A DNA stretch of 11,679 nt from Thermoleophilia bacterium (GTDB taxonomy: Bacteria > Actinomycetota > Thermoleophilia > Gaiellales > Gaiellaceae). Position numbers and translations under genes: made by a program. The stretch is from contig JACVSB010000031.1 of the NCBI GenBank assembly GCA_014534155.1, positions 1 to 11,679 on the forward strand, given 5' to 3'. The notes beneath the pieces are model-generated. The model saw only the letters and a list, made by a program, of their open reading frames with translations, was not told the DNA's origin and ran no database searches. Below, one piece after another: positions 1 through 7,431 of the stretch. Within the stretch, counting starts at the first letter, position 1. Each line of letters opens with the position of its first letter.

Positions 1-1656
1 ATCATCACGACGTTCGAGGGCGAGCCCTACCGCGCCCACTTCTCGGGCAACGTGACGGAGCTGTGCCCTGTCGGTGCGCTCCTGCCGGCGACCTACCGGT
101 TCCGCGCGCGTCCGTGGGAGATCGACAACACACCCACCGTCTGCGGACTCTGCCCGGTCGGCTGCAACCTCTGGGCGACGACGCGCGAGGGCCGCGTGGC
201 CCGCATCCTCTCGCGAAACCACCCCGAGGTCGACGACGGCTGGCTCTGCGACAAGGGACGCTTCACGTTCGCCCACCTGCGCGCCGACGACCGCATCTCG
301 GAGCCCCTCCTGCGGGTCCGCCGCCGAGGCTTCGAACGCGTCGGCTACGCCGCCGCCGCGGAGGAGGCGGCGCGCGAGCTCGCGGCCGCCGGCGACTCCG
401 TCGTCGTCGCCTTCTCGGGCGGCGAGACCGTCGAGCTCGCCCGTGAGCTCGCGCGGCTCGTCGTGCAGGGCACGGGTGCCGGAACGGCGCTCCTTCCGGA
501 CGACGTCGACCCCGCCGTGGACGCGTTTCGGGCCCCGCTCGCAGCGATCCGCGATGCCGAGGTCTGCCTCGTCCTCGGCGACGACCCCGTCGTCGACCGG
601 GCGCCCGTCGTCGACCTCTGGCTCCGCGCTGCGCGTCGAGCGGGCGCCGAGGTCGTGACCGCGCACCCGGCCGGGACGGTGGCCGTGCCGCCGGGCAGCG
701 CGCCGAGGCTCGCCGCCGACCTCGCGGCCGGAGTTCCGACGGGCGAGCTGGGCGACCTGGGCGAGCGCGTGCGTGCGGCCGGCCGGGTCGCCGTGGTCTG
801 GTCGGGCGACGACCACGACCAGGGGCGCCAGGCGGCGGCGCTCGCCGAGGCGCTCGCGCTCGGCGACGGCTCGGGCCTGTACGTGCTCCCCCGCACGCCG
901 AACGGGCGCGGCGTCGCCCGGGCCTGGCGCGAGGCAGGCGGCGGCTCGTCCGACCCTCCGGCAACCGGCGAGATCGGCGCCCTCGTCGTCTCCGGCGACG
1001 AGGCCGTCTACGATCCCCGCGTCGCCGAGCTCGCGGCGCGCGCCCGCTTCGTGCTCACGTTCTCGATGTTCATGGGCGAGCACACCCTCTGGTCGCACCT
1101 CGTCGTTCCCGGCACCGGCTACCTCGAGCGGGACGGCACGACCGTCAACCTCGAGGGACGGCCGCAGCGGCAGCGGCGCGCCGTCGATCCGCCGTTCCCG
1201 GACGAGCTCGAGTTCCTCGCCCTCGTCGGCGAGCGGCTCGGCCTCCCGATCGCCGCTTCGCCGGCCGACGCGCCCCCGGCCGACCGTGCGCCGCTCCCCG
1301 CCGCGAGCGAGCGCGCCCGGCCGGCTCCACCGGCTCCCGCCGCGGGGCCGGCTCCTGCGCAGGCGAGCGAGCCGGGCCTCTCGCTCGTGACCTACCGCCC
1401 CCTGTTCACCGGGCCGGGCGTCGCGCGCGTCCCCGCGCTCGCGTTCCAGCGGCCGCTCCTCGAGGTCGAGCTCTCCGCCGAGGACGCGGCCGCGCGCGGG
1501 ATCGGCGCGGGCGACCTCGTCTCCGTGACCTCGAACGGGAAGGCACGCGAGCTAAGCGCCCGCGTGAACCGGCGCCTGCGCTCGGGCGTCGTTCGGATGG
1601 CCGAGGAGCACGCCCACGGCCTCGACCGCCGCGTGGACGTCGCGAGGGCGTCGTGA
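1..1656 (+). CDS. nuoG: NADH-quinone oxidoreductase subunit G (NuoG), 5'-truncated by window edge
   Basis: Peripheral-arm subunit of complex I that carries iron-sulfur clusters on the path from NADH to quinone. The frame is open from base 1, so the N-terminus (2Fe-2S ferredoxin domain and most of the following cluster ligands) lies outside; 551 residues are visible. The visible part starts in the ferredoxin-like region with TELCPVGAL (Cys at visible residue 22). A CX2CX3CX27C motif follows (visible residues 48, 51, 55, 83), the N7-type 4Fe-4S site at the entrance of the molybdopterin-oxidoreductase-like fold. Residues 350-390 hold the family-typical segment with [20 protein letters not shown]. 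An Ala/Pro-rich linker (about 420-458) precedes a C-terminal molybdopterin-dinucleotide-binding-like domain. As in other NuoG proteins this fold is presumably a cofactor-free relic. The part after N7 (about 468 residues) seems short for the family. The TGA overlaps the nuoH GTG by four bases. Confidence 0.96.
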   Translation: MITTFEGEPYRAHFSGNVTELCPVGALLPATYRFRARPWEIDNTPTVCGLCPVGCNLWATTREGRVARILSRNHPEVDDGWLCDKGRFTFAHLRADDRISEPLLRVRRRGFERVGYAAAAEEAARELAAAGDSVVVAFSGGETVELARELARLVVQGTGAGTALLPDDVDPAVDAFRAPLAAIRDAEVCLVLGDDPVVDRAPVVDLWLRAARRAGAEVVTAHPAGTVAVPPGSAPRLAADLAAGVPTGELGDLGERVRAAGRVAVVWSGDDHDQGRQAAALAEALALGDGSGLYVLPRTPNGRGVARAWREAGGGSSDPPATGEIGALVVSGDEAVYDPRVAELAARARFVLTFSMFMGEHTLWSHLVVPGTGYLERDGTTVNLEGRPQRQRRAVDPPFPDELEFLALVGERLGLPIAASPADAPPADRAPLPAASERARPAPPAPAAGPAPAQASEPGLSLVTYRPLFTGPGVARVPALAFQRPLLEVELSAEDAAARGIGAGDLVSVTSNGKARELSARVNRRLRSGVVRMAEEHAHGLDRRVDVARAS

Positions 1657-2660
1657 CCCTTCCACTCGCGCAGGAGCTGAACCAGCCGTGGTGGATCGAT
1701 CTCGCCAAGGCGTTCCTCGTCGCGAACCTCGTGCTCGGCGCCTTCGCCTACCTGACGCTGATCGAGCGGAAGCTCCTCGGCCGGATGCACCTGCGCTACG
1801 GGCCGAACCGGACGGGGCCGTTCGGTGTGCTCCAGCCGATCGCCGACCTCGTCAAGCTCCTGCGCAAGGGGAGCCTCGTCCCCACCGCGGCCGTGGACGT
1901 CCTCTACATCGCGGCGCCCGCGGTCGCAGGGTTCACGGCGCTCGCGGCCTTCAGCGTCATCCCCTTCGGCGCGAGCTGGCACTGGTTCGGCTACGACGTC
2001 ACCGGCGTCGTCGTCGACGTCCCGATCTCGCTCCTTCTGGTCTTCGCCCTCGGCGCGATCGGCATCTACGCGTTCGTGGTCGGGGGGTGGGCGAGCGACT
2101 CGAAGTACTCCCTCCTCGGCTCGATGCGCACCTGCGCGCAGCTCGTCTCCTACGAGGTCTCCTTCGGGCTCGCCGTCCTCGGGGTCGTCGTCATGGCCGG
2201 ATCCCTCTCGCTGACCGAGATCGTTCGCTCGCAACAGGAGACGATCTGGTACGCGGGGCCGCAGCTCATCGGCTTCCTCTGCTTTTTCGTGGCGGGGGTG
2301 GCGGAGACGAACCGTGCGCCCTTCGACCTGCCGGAGGCCGAGCAGGAGCTCGTGGCCGGATACCACACCGAGTACGGCGGCATGCGCTTCGGCCTTTTCC
2401 AGACGGCCGAGTACATCAACATGATCACCTTCTCCGGCCTCGGCGTCGCGCTCTTCTTCGGCGGCTGGGGTGGGCCCGTCCTCCCGAGCACGCTCTGGTT
2501 TCTGATCAAGATCGCGGGCTTCATCTTCGTCTTCATGTGGCTTCGCGCGACGCTCCCGCGCCTGCGCTACGACCAGCTGATGAAGTTCGGCTGGAAGGTC
2601 CTCCTGCCCGTGGCCACGCTGAACGCCGTCGTCACGGCCGTCCTCGTCACCGTCTTCTGA
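1653..2660 (+). CDS. nuoH: NADH-quinone oxidoreductase subunit H (NuoH)
   Basis: Membrane subunit (ND1 homologue) that joins the peripheral arm to the membrane arm and forms much of the quinone-binding chamber. The 335 residues contain about eight hydrophobic segments, the normal length and topology. Diagnostic motifs are [20 protein letters not shown] (35-54), with Glu38 in the first-loop motif, Tyr167-Glu168 in the central helices, and the hallmark acidic loop at 217-249 containing [17 protein letters not shown], which borders the quinone channel. The start is GTG at 1653 inside GTGA, overlapping the nuoG stop; a modest GAGGG lies four bases upstream, so translation is probably coupled to nuoG. 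Nothing in the sequence is unusual. Confidence in identity is very high. Confidence 0.98.
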   Translation: MTLPLAQELNQPWWIDLAKAFLVANLVLGAFAYLTLIERKLLGRMHLRYGPNRTGPFGVLQPIADLVKLLRKGSLVPTAAVDVLYIAAPAVAGFTALAAFSVIPFGASWHWFGYDVTGVVVDVPISLLLVFALGAIGIYAFVVGGWASDSKYSLLGSMRTCAQLVSYEVSFGLAVLGVVVMAGSLSLTEIVRSQQETIWYAGPQLIGFLCFFVAGVAETNRAPFDLPEAEQELVAGYHTEYGGMRFGLFQTAEYINMITFSGLGVALFFGGWGGPVLPSTLWFLIKIAGFIFVFMWLRATLPRLRYDQLMKFGWKVLLPVATLNAVVTAVLVTVF

Positions 2661-3157
2661 TGTCGCCCCAGCCGCTCGAGTCGCTCAAGGGGTTCGCCGT
2701 CACGTTCCGGCAGATTTTCCGGAAGCCGATCACGCAGCAGTACCCGGAGTACAAGCGCCCCGTCTACCCCCGCTTCCGCGGGCGCCACCGCCTTCACCGG
2801 CACGAGAACGGGCTCGAGAAGTGCGTGGGCTGCTCGCTCTGCGCCGCCGCCTGCCCCGCCGACTGCATCCGCGTCGTCGCCGCGGAGAACACTCCCGGGA
2901 ACCGGGTCTCGCCGGGCGAGCGCTACGCGCGGATCTACGAGATCAACATGAGCCGCTGCATCTTCTGCGGCTACTGCGAGATCGCCTGCCCCTTCGACGC
3001 GATCACGCTGGGCAACGAGTACGAGCTCTCGGAGTACAACCGCGACGACCAGATCTACACGAAGGACATGCTGCTCGCGCCGCCGGTCAAGACGGTGCCG
3101 ATCGCCGACCGAGCGCTCTACGACACGCCGGAGCCCGTCTGGAAGGTGGAGTCGTGA
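2660..3157 (+). CDS. nuoI: NADH-quinone oxidoreductase subunit I (NuoI), 2x[4Fe-4S] ferredoxin-type
   Basis: Peripheral-arm subunit that passes electrons from NuoG towards the terminal N2 cluster through two 4Fe-4S clusters (N6a, N6b in family terms). The 165-residue product has two classical ferredoxin motifs: [12 protein letters not shown] (Cys55, 58, 61, 65) and [12 protein letters not shown] (Cys100, 103, 106, 110). Both are complete. An N-terminal amphipathic stretch (1-45) precedes them, as expected for the part that lies against NuoH. The start is the ATG at 2660, whose A is the last base of the nuoH TGA. No Shine-Dalgarno sequence is visible upstream, so initiation probably depends on ribosomes finishing nuoH. 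The basic segment [18 protein letters not shown] just before the first motif is typical of actinobacterial homologues. Confidence 0.98.
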   Translation: MSPQPLESLKGFAVTFRQIFRKPITQQYPEYKRPVYPRFRGRHRLHRHENGLEKCVGCSLCAAACPADCIRVVAAENTPGNRVSPGERYARIYEINMSRCIFCGYCEIACPFDAITLGNEYELSEYNRDDQIYTKDMLLAPPVKTVPIADRALYDTPEPVWKVES

Positions 3158-3744
3158 CGACGCTCCTGGCCTCGCTCACGGGCGACGCGGGCGAGGTTCT
3201 CGTCTGGCTCGTCTGGATCGCAGCGGCCACCGCGCTCATCGCGTCCGGGATCGGCGTCGTCGTCTTCTCGAACCCGTTCTACTCGGCGCTCGCGCTGATC
3301 GTGAACCTCGCCTCGCTCGCGGTCCTCTTCCTCCTCCTCGAAGCCCAGTTCGTCGCAGCCGCCCAGGTTCTCGTCTACGCGGGGGCCGTCGTCGTCATGT
3401 TCCTCTTCGTGATCGCGTACCTGGGCGGCCGCGCCGACGCTCCCTGGGCGGGCGGTCCGACGCTCCAGAACGTCGCCGCGCTCGTCGCCGCGGGGGCGAT
3501 CGCCGTCGAGGTCGTCGTCGCGATCGTCCTGCGCGCGGGCGACACGCTCGCGGGCTCGGCGGAGGTGGGAGCTCCGTACGGAAGCGCGGCCGAGATCGGG
3601 CGCCTCTTCCTCTCCGACCACCTGCTCGCCTTCGAGGCGACCTCGATCATCCTCCTCGTCGCCGCGGTGGGCGGCGTCATCCTCGGCTCGACCGTGCCGG
3701 CCGCACACCGGGCCGAGGCGGGCGAGGAGCGGCTGCGGCGATGA
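3154..3744 (+). CDS. nuoJ: NADH-quinone oxidoreductase subunit J (NuoJ)
   Basis: Small membrane-arm subunit (ND6 homologue) between the quinone module and the antiporter-like subunits. The product has 196 residues with about five hydrophobic helices. The helix [16 protein letters not shown] (75-90) matches the conserved third helix that forms a pi-bulge in ND6/NuoJ and is linked to coupling. The start is GTG at 3154 in a GTGA overlap with the nuoI stop; an AAGG-like ribosome binding site sits seven bases upstream inside the end of nuoI. The C-terminus is charged ([12 protein letters not shown]). The gene lies in the canonical position between nuoI and nuoK. Confidence 0.96.
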   Translation: MTTLLASLTGDAGEVLVWLVWIAAATALIASGIGVVVFSNPFYSALALIVNLASLAVLFLLLEAQFVAAAQVLVYAGAVVVMFLFVIAYLGGRADAPWAGGPTLQNVAALVAAGAIAVEVVVAIVLRAGDTLAGSAEVGAPYGSAAEIGRLFLSDHLLAFEATSIILLVAAVGGVILGSTVPAAHRAEAGEERLRR

Positions 3745-4049
3745 TGGGCCCGGGGATCGCCTCGTACCTCATCCTCTCCATCGTCCTCTTCGCGGTCGGC
3801 GCCGCGGGCGTGCTCATCCGCAGGAGCCCGCTGATCGTGCTCCTCGCCCTCGAGATCATGCTCAACGCCGGCAACCTCTCCTTCCTCGCGTTCGCGCGCC
3901 ACCTGGGGGAGAGCGACGGTCAGGTCTTCGCCCTCACGGTCATGGTGGTCGCCGCGGCCGAGGCGGTCGTCGGCCTCGGGCTGATCGTCGCCATGACCCG
4001 CCTGCACGCCGATCTGGACGTGGACAAGCTCAAGCTCCTGCGCGGATGA
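3741..4049 (+). CDS. nuoK: NADH-quinone oxidoreductase subunit K (NuoK)
   Basis: Small three-helix membrane subunit (ND4L homologue; MrpC-like) in the proton path next to NuoJ. The 102-residue product has two intramembrane glutamates: Glu38 in LALEIMLNAGNLSFLAF and Glu74 in AAAEAVVGLGLIV. These correspond to E. coli Glu36 and Glu72 with constant spacing. The start is ambiguous between tandem ATGs at 3741 (ATGA overlap with the nuoJ stop) and 3744. AGGAG at 3725-3729 is 11 bases from the first and 14 from the second, so I chose 3741; the alternative only removes one Met. The stop overlaps the nuoL start (ATGA). Confidence 0.97.
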   Translation: MMGPGIASYLILSIVLFAVGAAGVLIRRSPLIVLLALEIMLNAGNLSFLAFARHLGESDGQVFALTVMVVAAAEAVVGLGLIVAMTRLHADLDVDKLKLLRG

Positions 4050-5950
4050 GCGTCGCCGCCTGGATCGCGCTCGCGTCGCCCGCCCTCGCGGTGGTCGCGA
4101 TCGCGCTCGCAGGCGAGCGGTTGAGCGGCCGCGTCGCGGGCTACACGGCGGCCGGCTCGGCCCTCGTCGCTTTCGCCGCGAGCGTGGCTGCCTTCGGCCT
4201 CCTGCTCGCCCGCGACGCGGACGACCGCTCGCAGACGTCGACGCTGTGGACGTGGCTCTCGGCAGGCGACTTCCGCGTCGGGCTCGAGCTCCTTGTCGAC
4301 CCGCTGGCGGTCTTCATGATGCTCGTCGTCTCGGGAGTCGGCTTCCTGATCCTCACGTACGCGATCGGGTACATGGCCGGCGACGTTGAGGAGCGGCGCT
4401 ACCACGCCTACAAGGCGCTCTTCCTCTTCTCGATGCTCCTCCTCGTCCAGGGCGGGAACCTCCTCCTCCTCCTGGCCGGCTGGGGGATGGTCGGCCTCTC
4501 CTCCTACCTCCTGATCAACTTCTGGCACGAGCGGACGTCCGCCGTGCGCGCGGGCAAGAAGGCGTTCGTGATCAACGCGGCGGGGGACGCCACGTTCGCC
4601 CTCGCCCTCTTCCTCCTCGTCCAGAAGACGGGCACGCTCGAGCTCGGCCGCGTCTTCGCGGCGGCCCCGGAGGTGCTGGGGGAGGGCTCCGCGGCGGCCG
4701 TGCTCGTCGCGCTCGGGCTGCTCGGCGGCGCTCTTGCGAAGTCGGCCCAGGTGCCGCTGCACACGTGGCTCCCCGACGCGATGGAGGGCCCGACGCCGGT
4801 CAGCGCGCTCATCCACGCCGCCACCATGGTCACGGCCGGCGTCTACCTGATCGCCCGCGCGAGCCCGCTCTTCGAGCTCGCACCGGACATCCAGCACCTG
4901 GCCGCGATCCTCGGCGCCGTCACGATCATCCTCGCCGGCCTCGTCGCCCTCGTGCAGACGGACATAAAGCGCGTGATCGCCTACTCGACGATGAGCCAGA
5001 TCGGCTACATGTTCGTGGGGGTCGGGCTGGGCGCCTACGGCGCGGGGCTCTTCCACCTGATGACGCACGCCTTCTTCAAGGCCCTCCTCTTCATGGCCGC
5101 GGGCGTCGTCATCCACGCCCTCGCCGGCGAGCAGGACATCCGCCGGATGGGCGGGCTCGGGCGGGAGCTCCCCTGGACGTACCGCGCGACGCTCGTCGGC
5201 GCGCTCGCGCTCGCGGCGGTGCCTCCGCTCTCGGGCTTCTGGTCGAAGGACGCCGTCCTCGCGAGCGCCCTCGAGGCCGGAACGCTCGGGCGGGTTCTGT
5301 GGGCGGTGGCCGCGGCCGGCGCGTTCCTGACGGCGCTCTACACGTTCCGGATGGTCTTCGTCGTCTTCGGGCGGCAGCGCTCGCCTTTCGTGCAGGAGCA
5401 CCTGCACCGCGAGCGCTGGGAGGGGCCCGGCGTGATGATGTGGCCGGTCGCGCTCCTTTCGCTCCTCGCCCTCGTCGGCGGCATCCTCCAGATCCCCGGC
5501 CTCTGGCACGCGGTCGACGACTGGATCCACCCGGTCGCCGAGTCGGCGGAGGAGGCGACCGGGACGACCTTCTGGTTCTCGCTCCTCGTCAGCGTCGCCC
5601 TCTCCCTCGCCGGGATCGCGCTCGCCTGGGCGCTCTACCGGCGTCCGACGGCCGCGCCCGCGCGCCTCGCGCGCTCGGCGCCGTGGGCGGCGCGCACGCT
5701 CGAGAACAAGTTCTTCTTCGACGACGCCTACGACGTCTACTTCTACGAGCCCGCGTCGCAGACGGCGTCCTTCCTCGAGCGCTTCCTCGAGCGGCCCGTC
5801 GTCCTCGCCTCGCTCACGGATCTCGGCGCGACCGTCCGCGGCACCTCCAGGCGGCTCAGCGCCGCCCAGACGGGAGTCGTGCGCTCCTACGTCCTCGCGC
5901 TCGCGCTGGGCCTCGCCGTCCTCGCCGTCGTCTTCCTTGTGGTCGGCTAG
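4046..5950 (+). CDS. nuoL: NADH-quinone oxidoreductase subunit L (NuoL), variant lacking two conserved charged residues
   Basis: Distal antiporter-like subunit of the membrane arm (ND5 homologue). The product has 634 residues. Family motifs include LPDAMEGPTPVSALIHAATM (around 245-264), VQTDIKRVIAYSTMSQIGYM, LMTHAFFKALLFMAAG and FWSKDAVL. The C-terminal lateral-helix region includes LENKFFFDDAYD (552-563). Functional residues line up with E. coli NuoL at a constant +3 offset: Asp181 (D178), Lys232 (K229), His257 (H254), Asp306 (D303), His337/341 (H334/H338) and Lys345 (K342). Lys401 matches K399. At the same offset the TM5 glutamate E144 is Gly147 (motif GWGMVGLSSYLLI), and the Arg of the usual NRVGD/NRIGD motif is Ala178 (NAAGD). 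All other parts look intact, so a pseudogene is unlikely. The ATG at 4046 overlaps the nuoK stop by four bases, with no clear Shine-Dalgarno. Residue equivalences rest on remembered E. coli numbering. Confidence 0.97.
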   Translation: MSVAAWIALASPALAVVAIALAGERLSGRVAGYTAAGSALVAFAASVAAFGLLLARDADDRSQTSTLWTWLSAGDFRVGLELLVDPLAVFMMLVVSGVGFLILTYAIGYMAGDVEERRYHAYKALFLFSMLLLVQGGNLLLLLAGWGMVGLSSYLLINFWHERTSAVRAGKKAFVINAAGDATFALALFLLVQKTGTLELGRVFAAAPEVLGEGSAAAVLVALGLLGGALAKSAQVPLHTWLPDAMEGPTPVSALIHAATMVTAGVYLIARASPLFELAPDIQHLAAILGAVTIILAGLVALVQTDIKRVIAYSTMSQIGYMFVGVGLGAYGAGLFHLMTHAFFKALLFMAAGVVIHALAGEQDIRRMGGLGRELPWTYRATLVGALALAAVPPLSGFWSKDAVLASALEAGTLGRVLWAVAAAGAFLTALYTFRMVFVVFGRQRSPFVQEHLHRERWEGPGVMMWPVALLSLLALVGGILQIPGLWHAVDDWIHPVAESAEEATGTTFWFSLLVSVALSLAGIALAWALYRRPTAAPARLARSAPWAARTLENKFFFDDAYDVYFYEPASQTASFLERFLERPVVLASLTDLGATVRGTSRRLSAAQTGVVRSYVLALALGLAVLAVVFLVVG

Positions 5951-5967
5951 GTGCACTTCGTGCCGGC

Positions 5968-5975
5968 AGGGGAGG
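5968..5975 (+). promoter_or_regulatory. Strong ribosome binding site for nuoM
   Basis: AGGGGAGG, with GGAGG ending seven bases before the GTG at 5983. It lies in the only real intergenic gap of the nuo genes (5951-5982, 32 nt). It decides the nuoM start: the two earlier GTGs in the gap (5951, 5960) are in a different frame. Confidence 0.8.
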
Positions 5976-5982
5976 CATCCTC

Positions 5983-7431
5983 GTGCTGACGACGGCGCTC
6001 GTCCTCGTTCCGCTCGGCGGCGCGCTCGCCGTCTGGATCCTCCCTCTCCGCACGCCGCGGGCGGCCGGCGGCTTCGCGCTCCTCGTCGCCCTCGCGGAGC
6101 TCTTCCTCTGGGTCGTCACCCTGCAGAACTTCGACTTCGCCTCCGGGGCGCTGCAGCACGGAGCCGACGTGACGTGGTTCGGGGACCTGGACGCCGCCTA
6201 CAAGGTCGGCCTCTTCGACTTCTCGCTCTGGCTGGTCGGCCTGACCGCGCTCGTCAGCGTCGCCGCCATCGCCTACGGCATGTGGGTCGGCCGCGAGCGG
6301 CCGCGCGCGTACTTCGGCCTCCTGCTCTTCCTCCTGGGCGCCACCGTCGGGGTGTTCGTCGCCCAGGACCTGCTCCTCTTCTACGCGTTCTTCGAGGCGA
6401 TGCTCATCCCGCTCTACGTGCTCGTCGGCGTCTGGGGCGGGACGCGGCGCGTGGAGGCGACGGTCAAGTTCGTCACCTACACCCTGGCGGGCTCGCTCCT
6501 CATGCTCGTCGCGATCATCGCGCTCGGGCTCGCGAACGACACGTTCGACATGACGCGCCTGCAGTCGAACGGGAGCACCTGGATCTTCCTCGGCTTCCTC
6601 GCCGCCTTTGCCGTGAAAGCGCCGATCTTCCCCTTCCACGGGTGGCTCCCCGATGCCTACCGGGAAGCGCCCGCCGAGGTCTCCGCGCTCCTCTCCGGCG
6701 TCGTCTCGAAGACGGCGGCATACGGGATGCTGCGCATCGTGCTCCCGTCCTTCCCGGACCCCGTCTCGGAGTGGCGGACGGTCGTCCTCACGCTTGCGGC
6801 CGTCGGCCTCGTGTACGGCTCGCTGCTCGCCTTCCGGGCGCCGGACTTCCGCGGCGTGGTCGCCTACTCGAGCCTCGCCCAGATGAGCCTCATCGTGCTG
6901 GGCATCTTCGCCGTCAACAGCTCCGGCCTGGACGGCGCGCTCCTGCACATGGTGAACCACGGCCTCGTCTCGGCCGCCCTCTTCCTCCTCGCCGGAACGG
7001 TGGAGCGTAGGGCCGCGAGCGGCCGCCTCGAGCTCCTGGGCGGGATGGCGCGGGGACGGCCCCGGCTCGCATCGCTTCTCCTCACCGCCGCCGTCATCTC
7101 GCTCGCCGTGCCGCTTTCGACCGCGTTCGCAGCGGAGTTCCTCATCCTGAACGGCGTCTTCGCCCGCGGCTGGGGCTGGGCGGTCGTGGGCGTGACCGCG
7201 ATCGTCCTCGCCGCCGCATACATGCTCCGGCTCGTCTCCGCGGTGCTGCACGAGGGGATCGGGACGGCGGTGCACCCCCAGGCGCTCGACCTTCGCCCAG
7301 CCGAGGTCGCCGTCGTCGGCGCCCTCGTGGTCGTGCTGGTCGCGCTCTCCTTCTGGCCGGCGGGGATCACCGACCACGCGTTCGCCGGCGACCTCGTAGG
7401 CGCCCTCGGCGGGGGAGGAGGAACCCGCTGA
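5983..7431 (+). CDS. nuoM: NADH-quinone oxidoreductase subunit M (NuoM)
   Basis: Central antiporter-like proton-pumping subunit (ND4 homologue) in the membrane arm. The product has 482 residues, slightly shorter than E. coli NuoM. The TM5 glutamate is present (Glu138 in YAFFEAMLIPLYVLVGVWGG), as are the TM7 lysine Lys212 (FAVKAPIFPFHGWLPDAY) and Lys243 (SALLSGVVSKTAAYG); the 31-residue spacing of the lysines equals that of E. coli K234/K265. The TM12 glutamate is Glu385 (AEFLILNG). One deviation is that the usual Gly-rich context before this glutamate (GLPG...FxGEF) reads AVPLSTAFAAEF. The GTG start at 5983 is set by a strong AGGGGAGG seven bases upstream; the encoded N-terminus (LTTALVLVPLGGAL) is a normal first helix. 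The TGA at 7429-7431 shares its last base with the nuoN ATG. Confidence 0.97.
   Translation: MLTTALVLVPLGGALAVWILPLRTPRAAGGFALLVALAELFLWVVTLQNFDFASGALQHGADVTWFGDLDAAYKVGLFDFSLWLVGLTALVSVAAIAYGMWVGRERPRAYFGLLLFLLGATVGVFVAQDLLLFYAFFEAMLIPLYVLVGVWGGTRRVEATVKFVTYTLAGSLLMLVAIIALGLANDTFDMTRLQSNGSTWIFLGFLAAFAVKAPIFPFHGWLPDAYREAPAEVSALLSGVVSKTAAYGMLRIVLPSFPDPVSEWRTVVLTLAAVGLVYGSLLAFRAPDFRGVVAYSSLAQMSLIVLGIFAVNSSGLDGALLHMVNHGLVSAALFLLAGTVERRAASGRLELLGGMARGRPRLASLLLTAAVISLAVPLSTAFAAEFLILNGVFARGWGWAVVGVTAIVLAAAYMLRLVSAVLHEGIGTAVHPQALDLRPAEVAVVGALVVVLVALSFWPAGITDHAFAGDLVGALGGGGGTR
7416..7421 (+). promoter_or_regulatory. Ribosome binding site for nuoN
   Basis: AGGAGG inside the purine-rich 3' end of nuoM (GGGGGAGGAGG at 7411-7421), nine bases before the nuoN ATG at 7431. 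It allows independent loading as well as coupling from nuoM. Confidence 0.7.

Noticed and set aside
4046..5950. NuoL as a pseudogene because of lost conserved charges
   Set aside because: The frame is intact over 634 codons, all other functional residues are kept in register and the gene is translationally coupled within the operon, so decay is unlikely.
3920..5956. 678-codon open frame on the - strand opposite nuoL
   Set aside because: Its product is an Arg/Glu/Asp-rich low-complexity sequence, the normal antisense shadow of a high-GC membrane-protein gene; nuoK and nuoL on the + strand explain the region fully.
5947..7377. 476-codon open frame on the - strand opposite nuoM
   Set aside because: Same artefact: charged low-complexity translation with no domain-like pattern, complementary to a clear nuoM.
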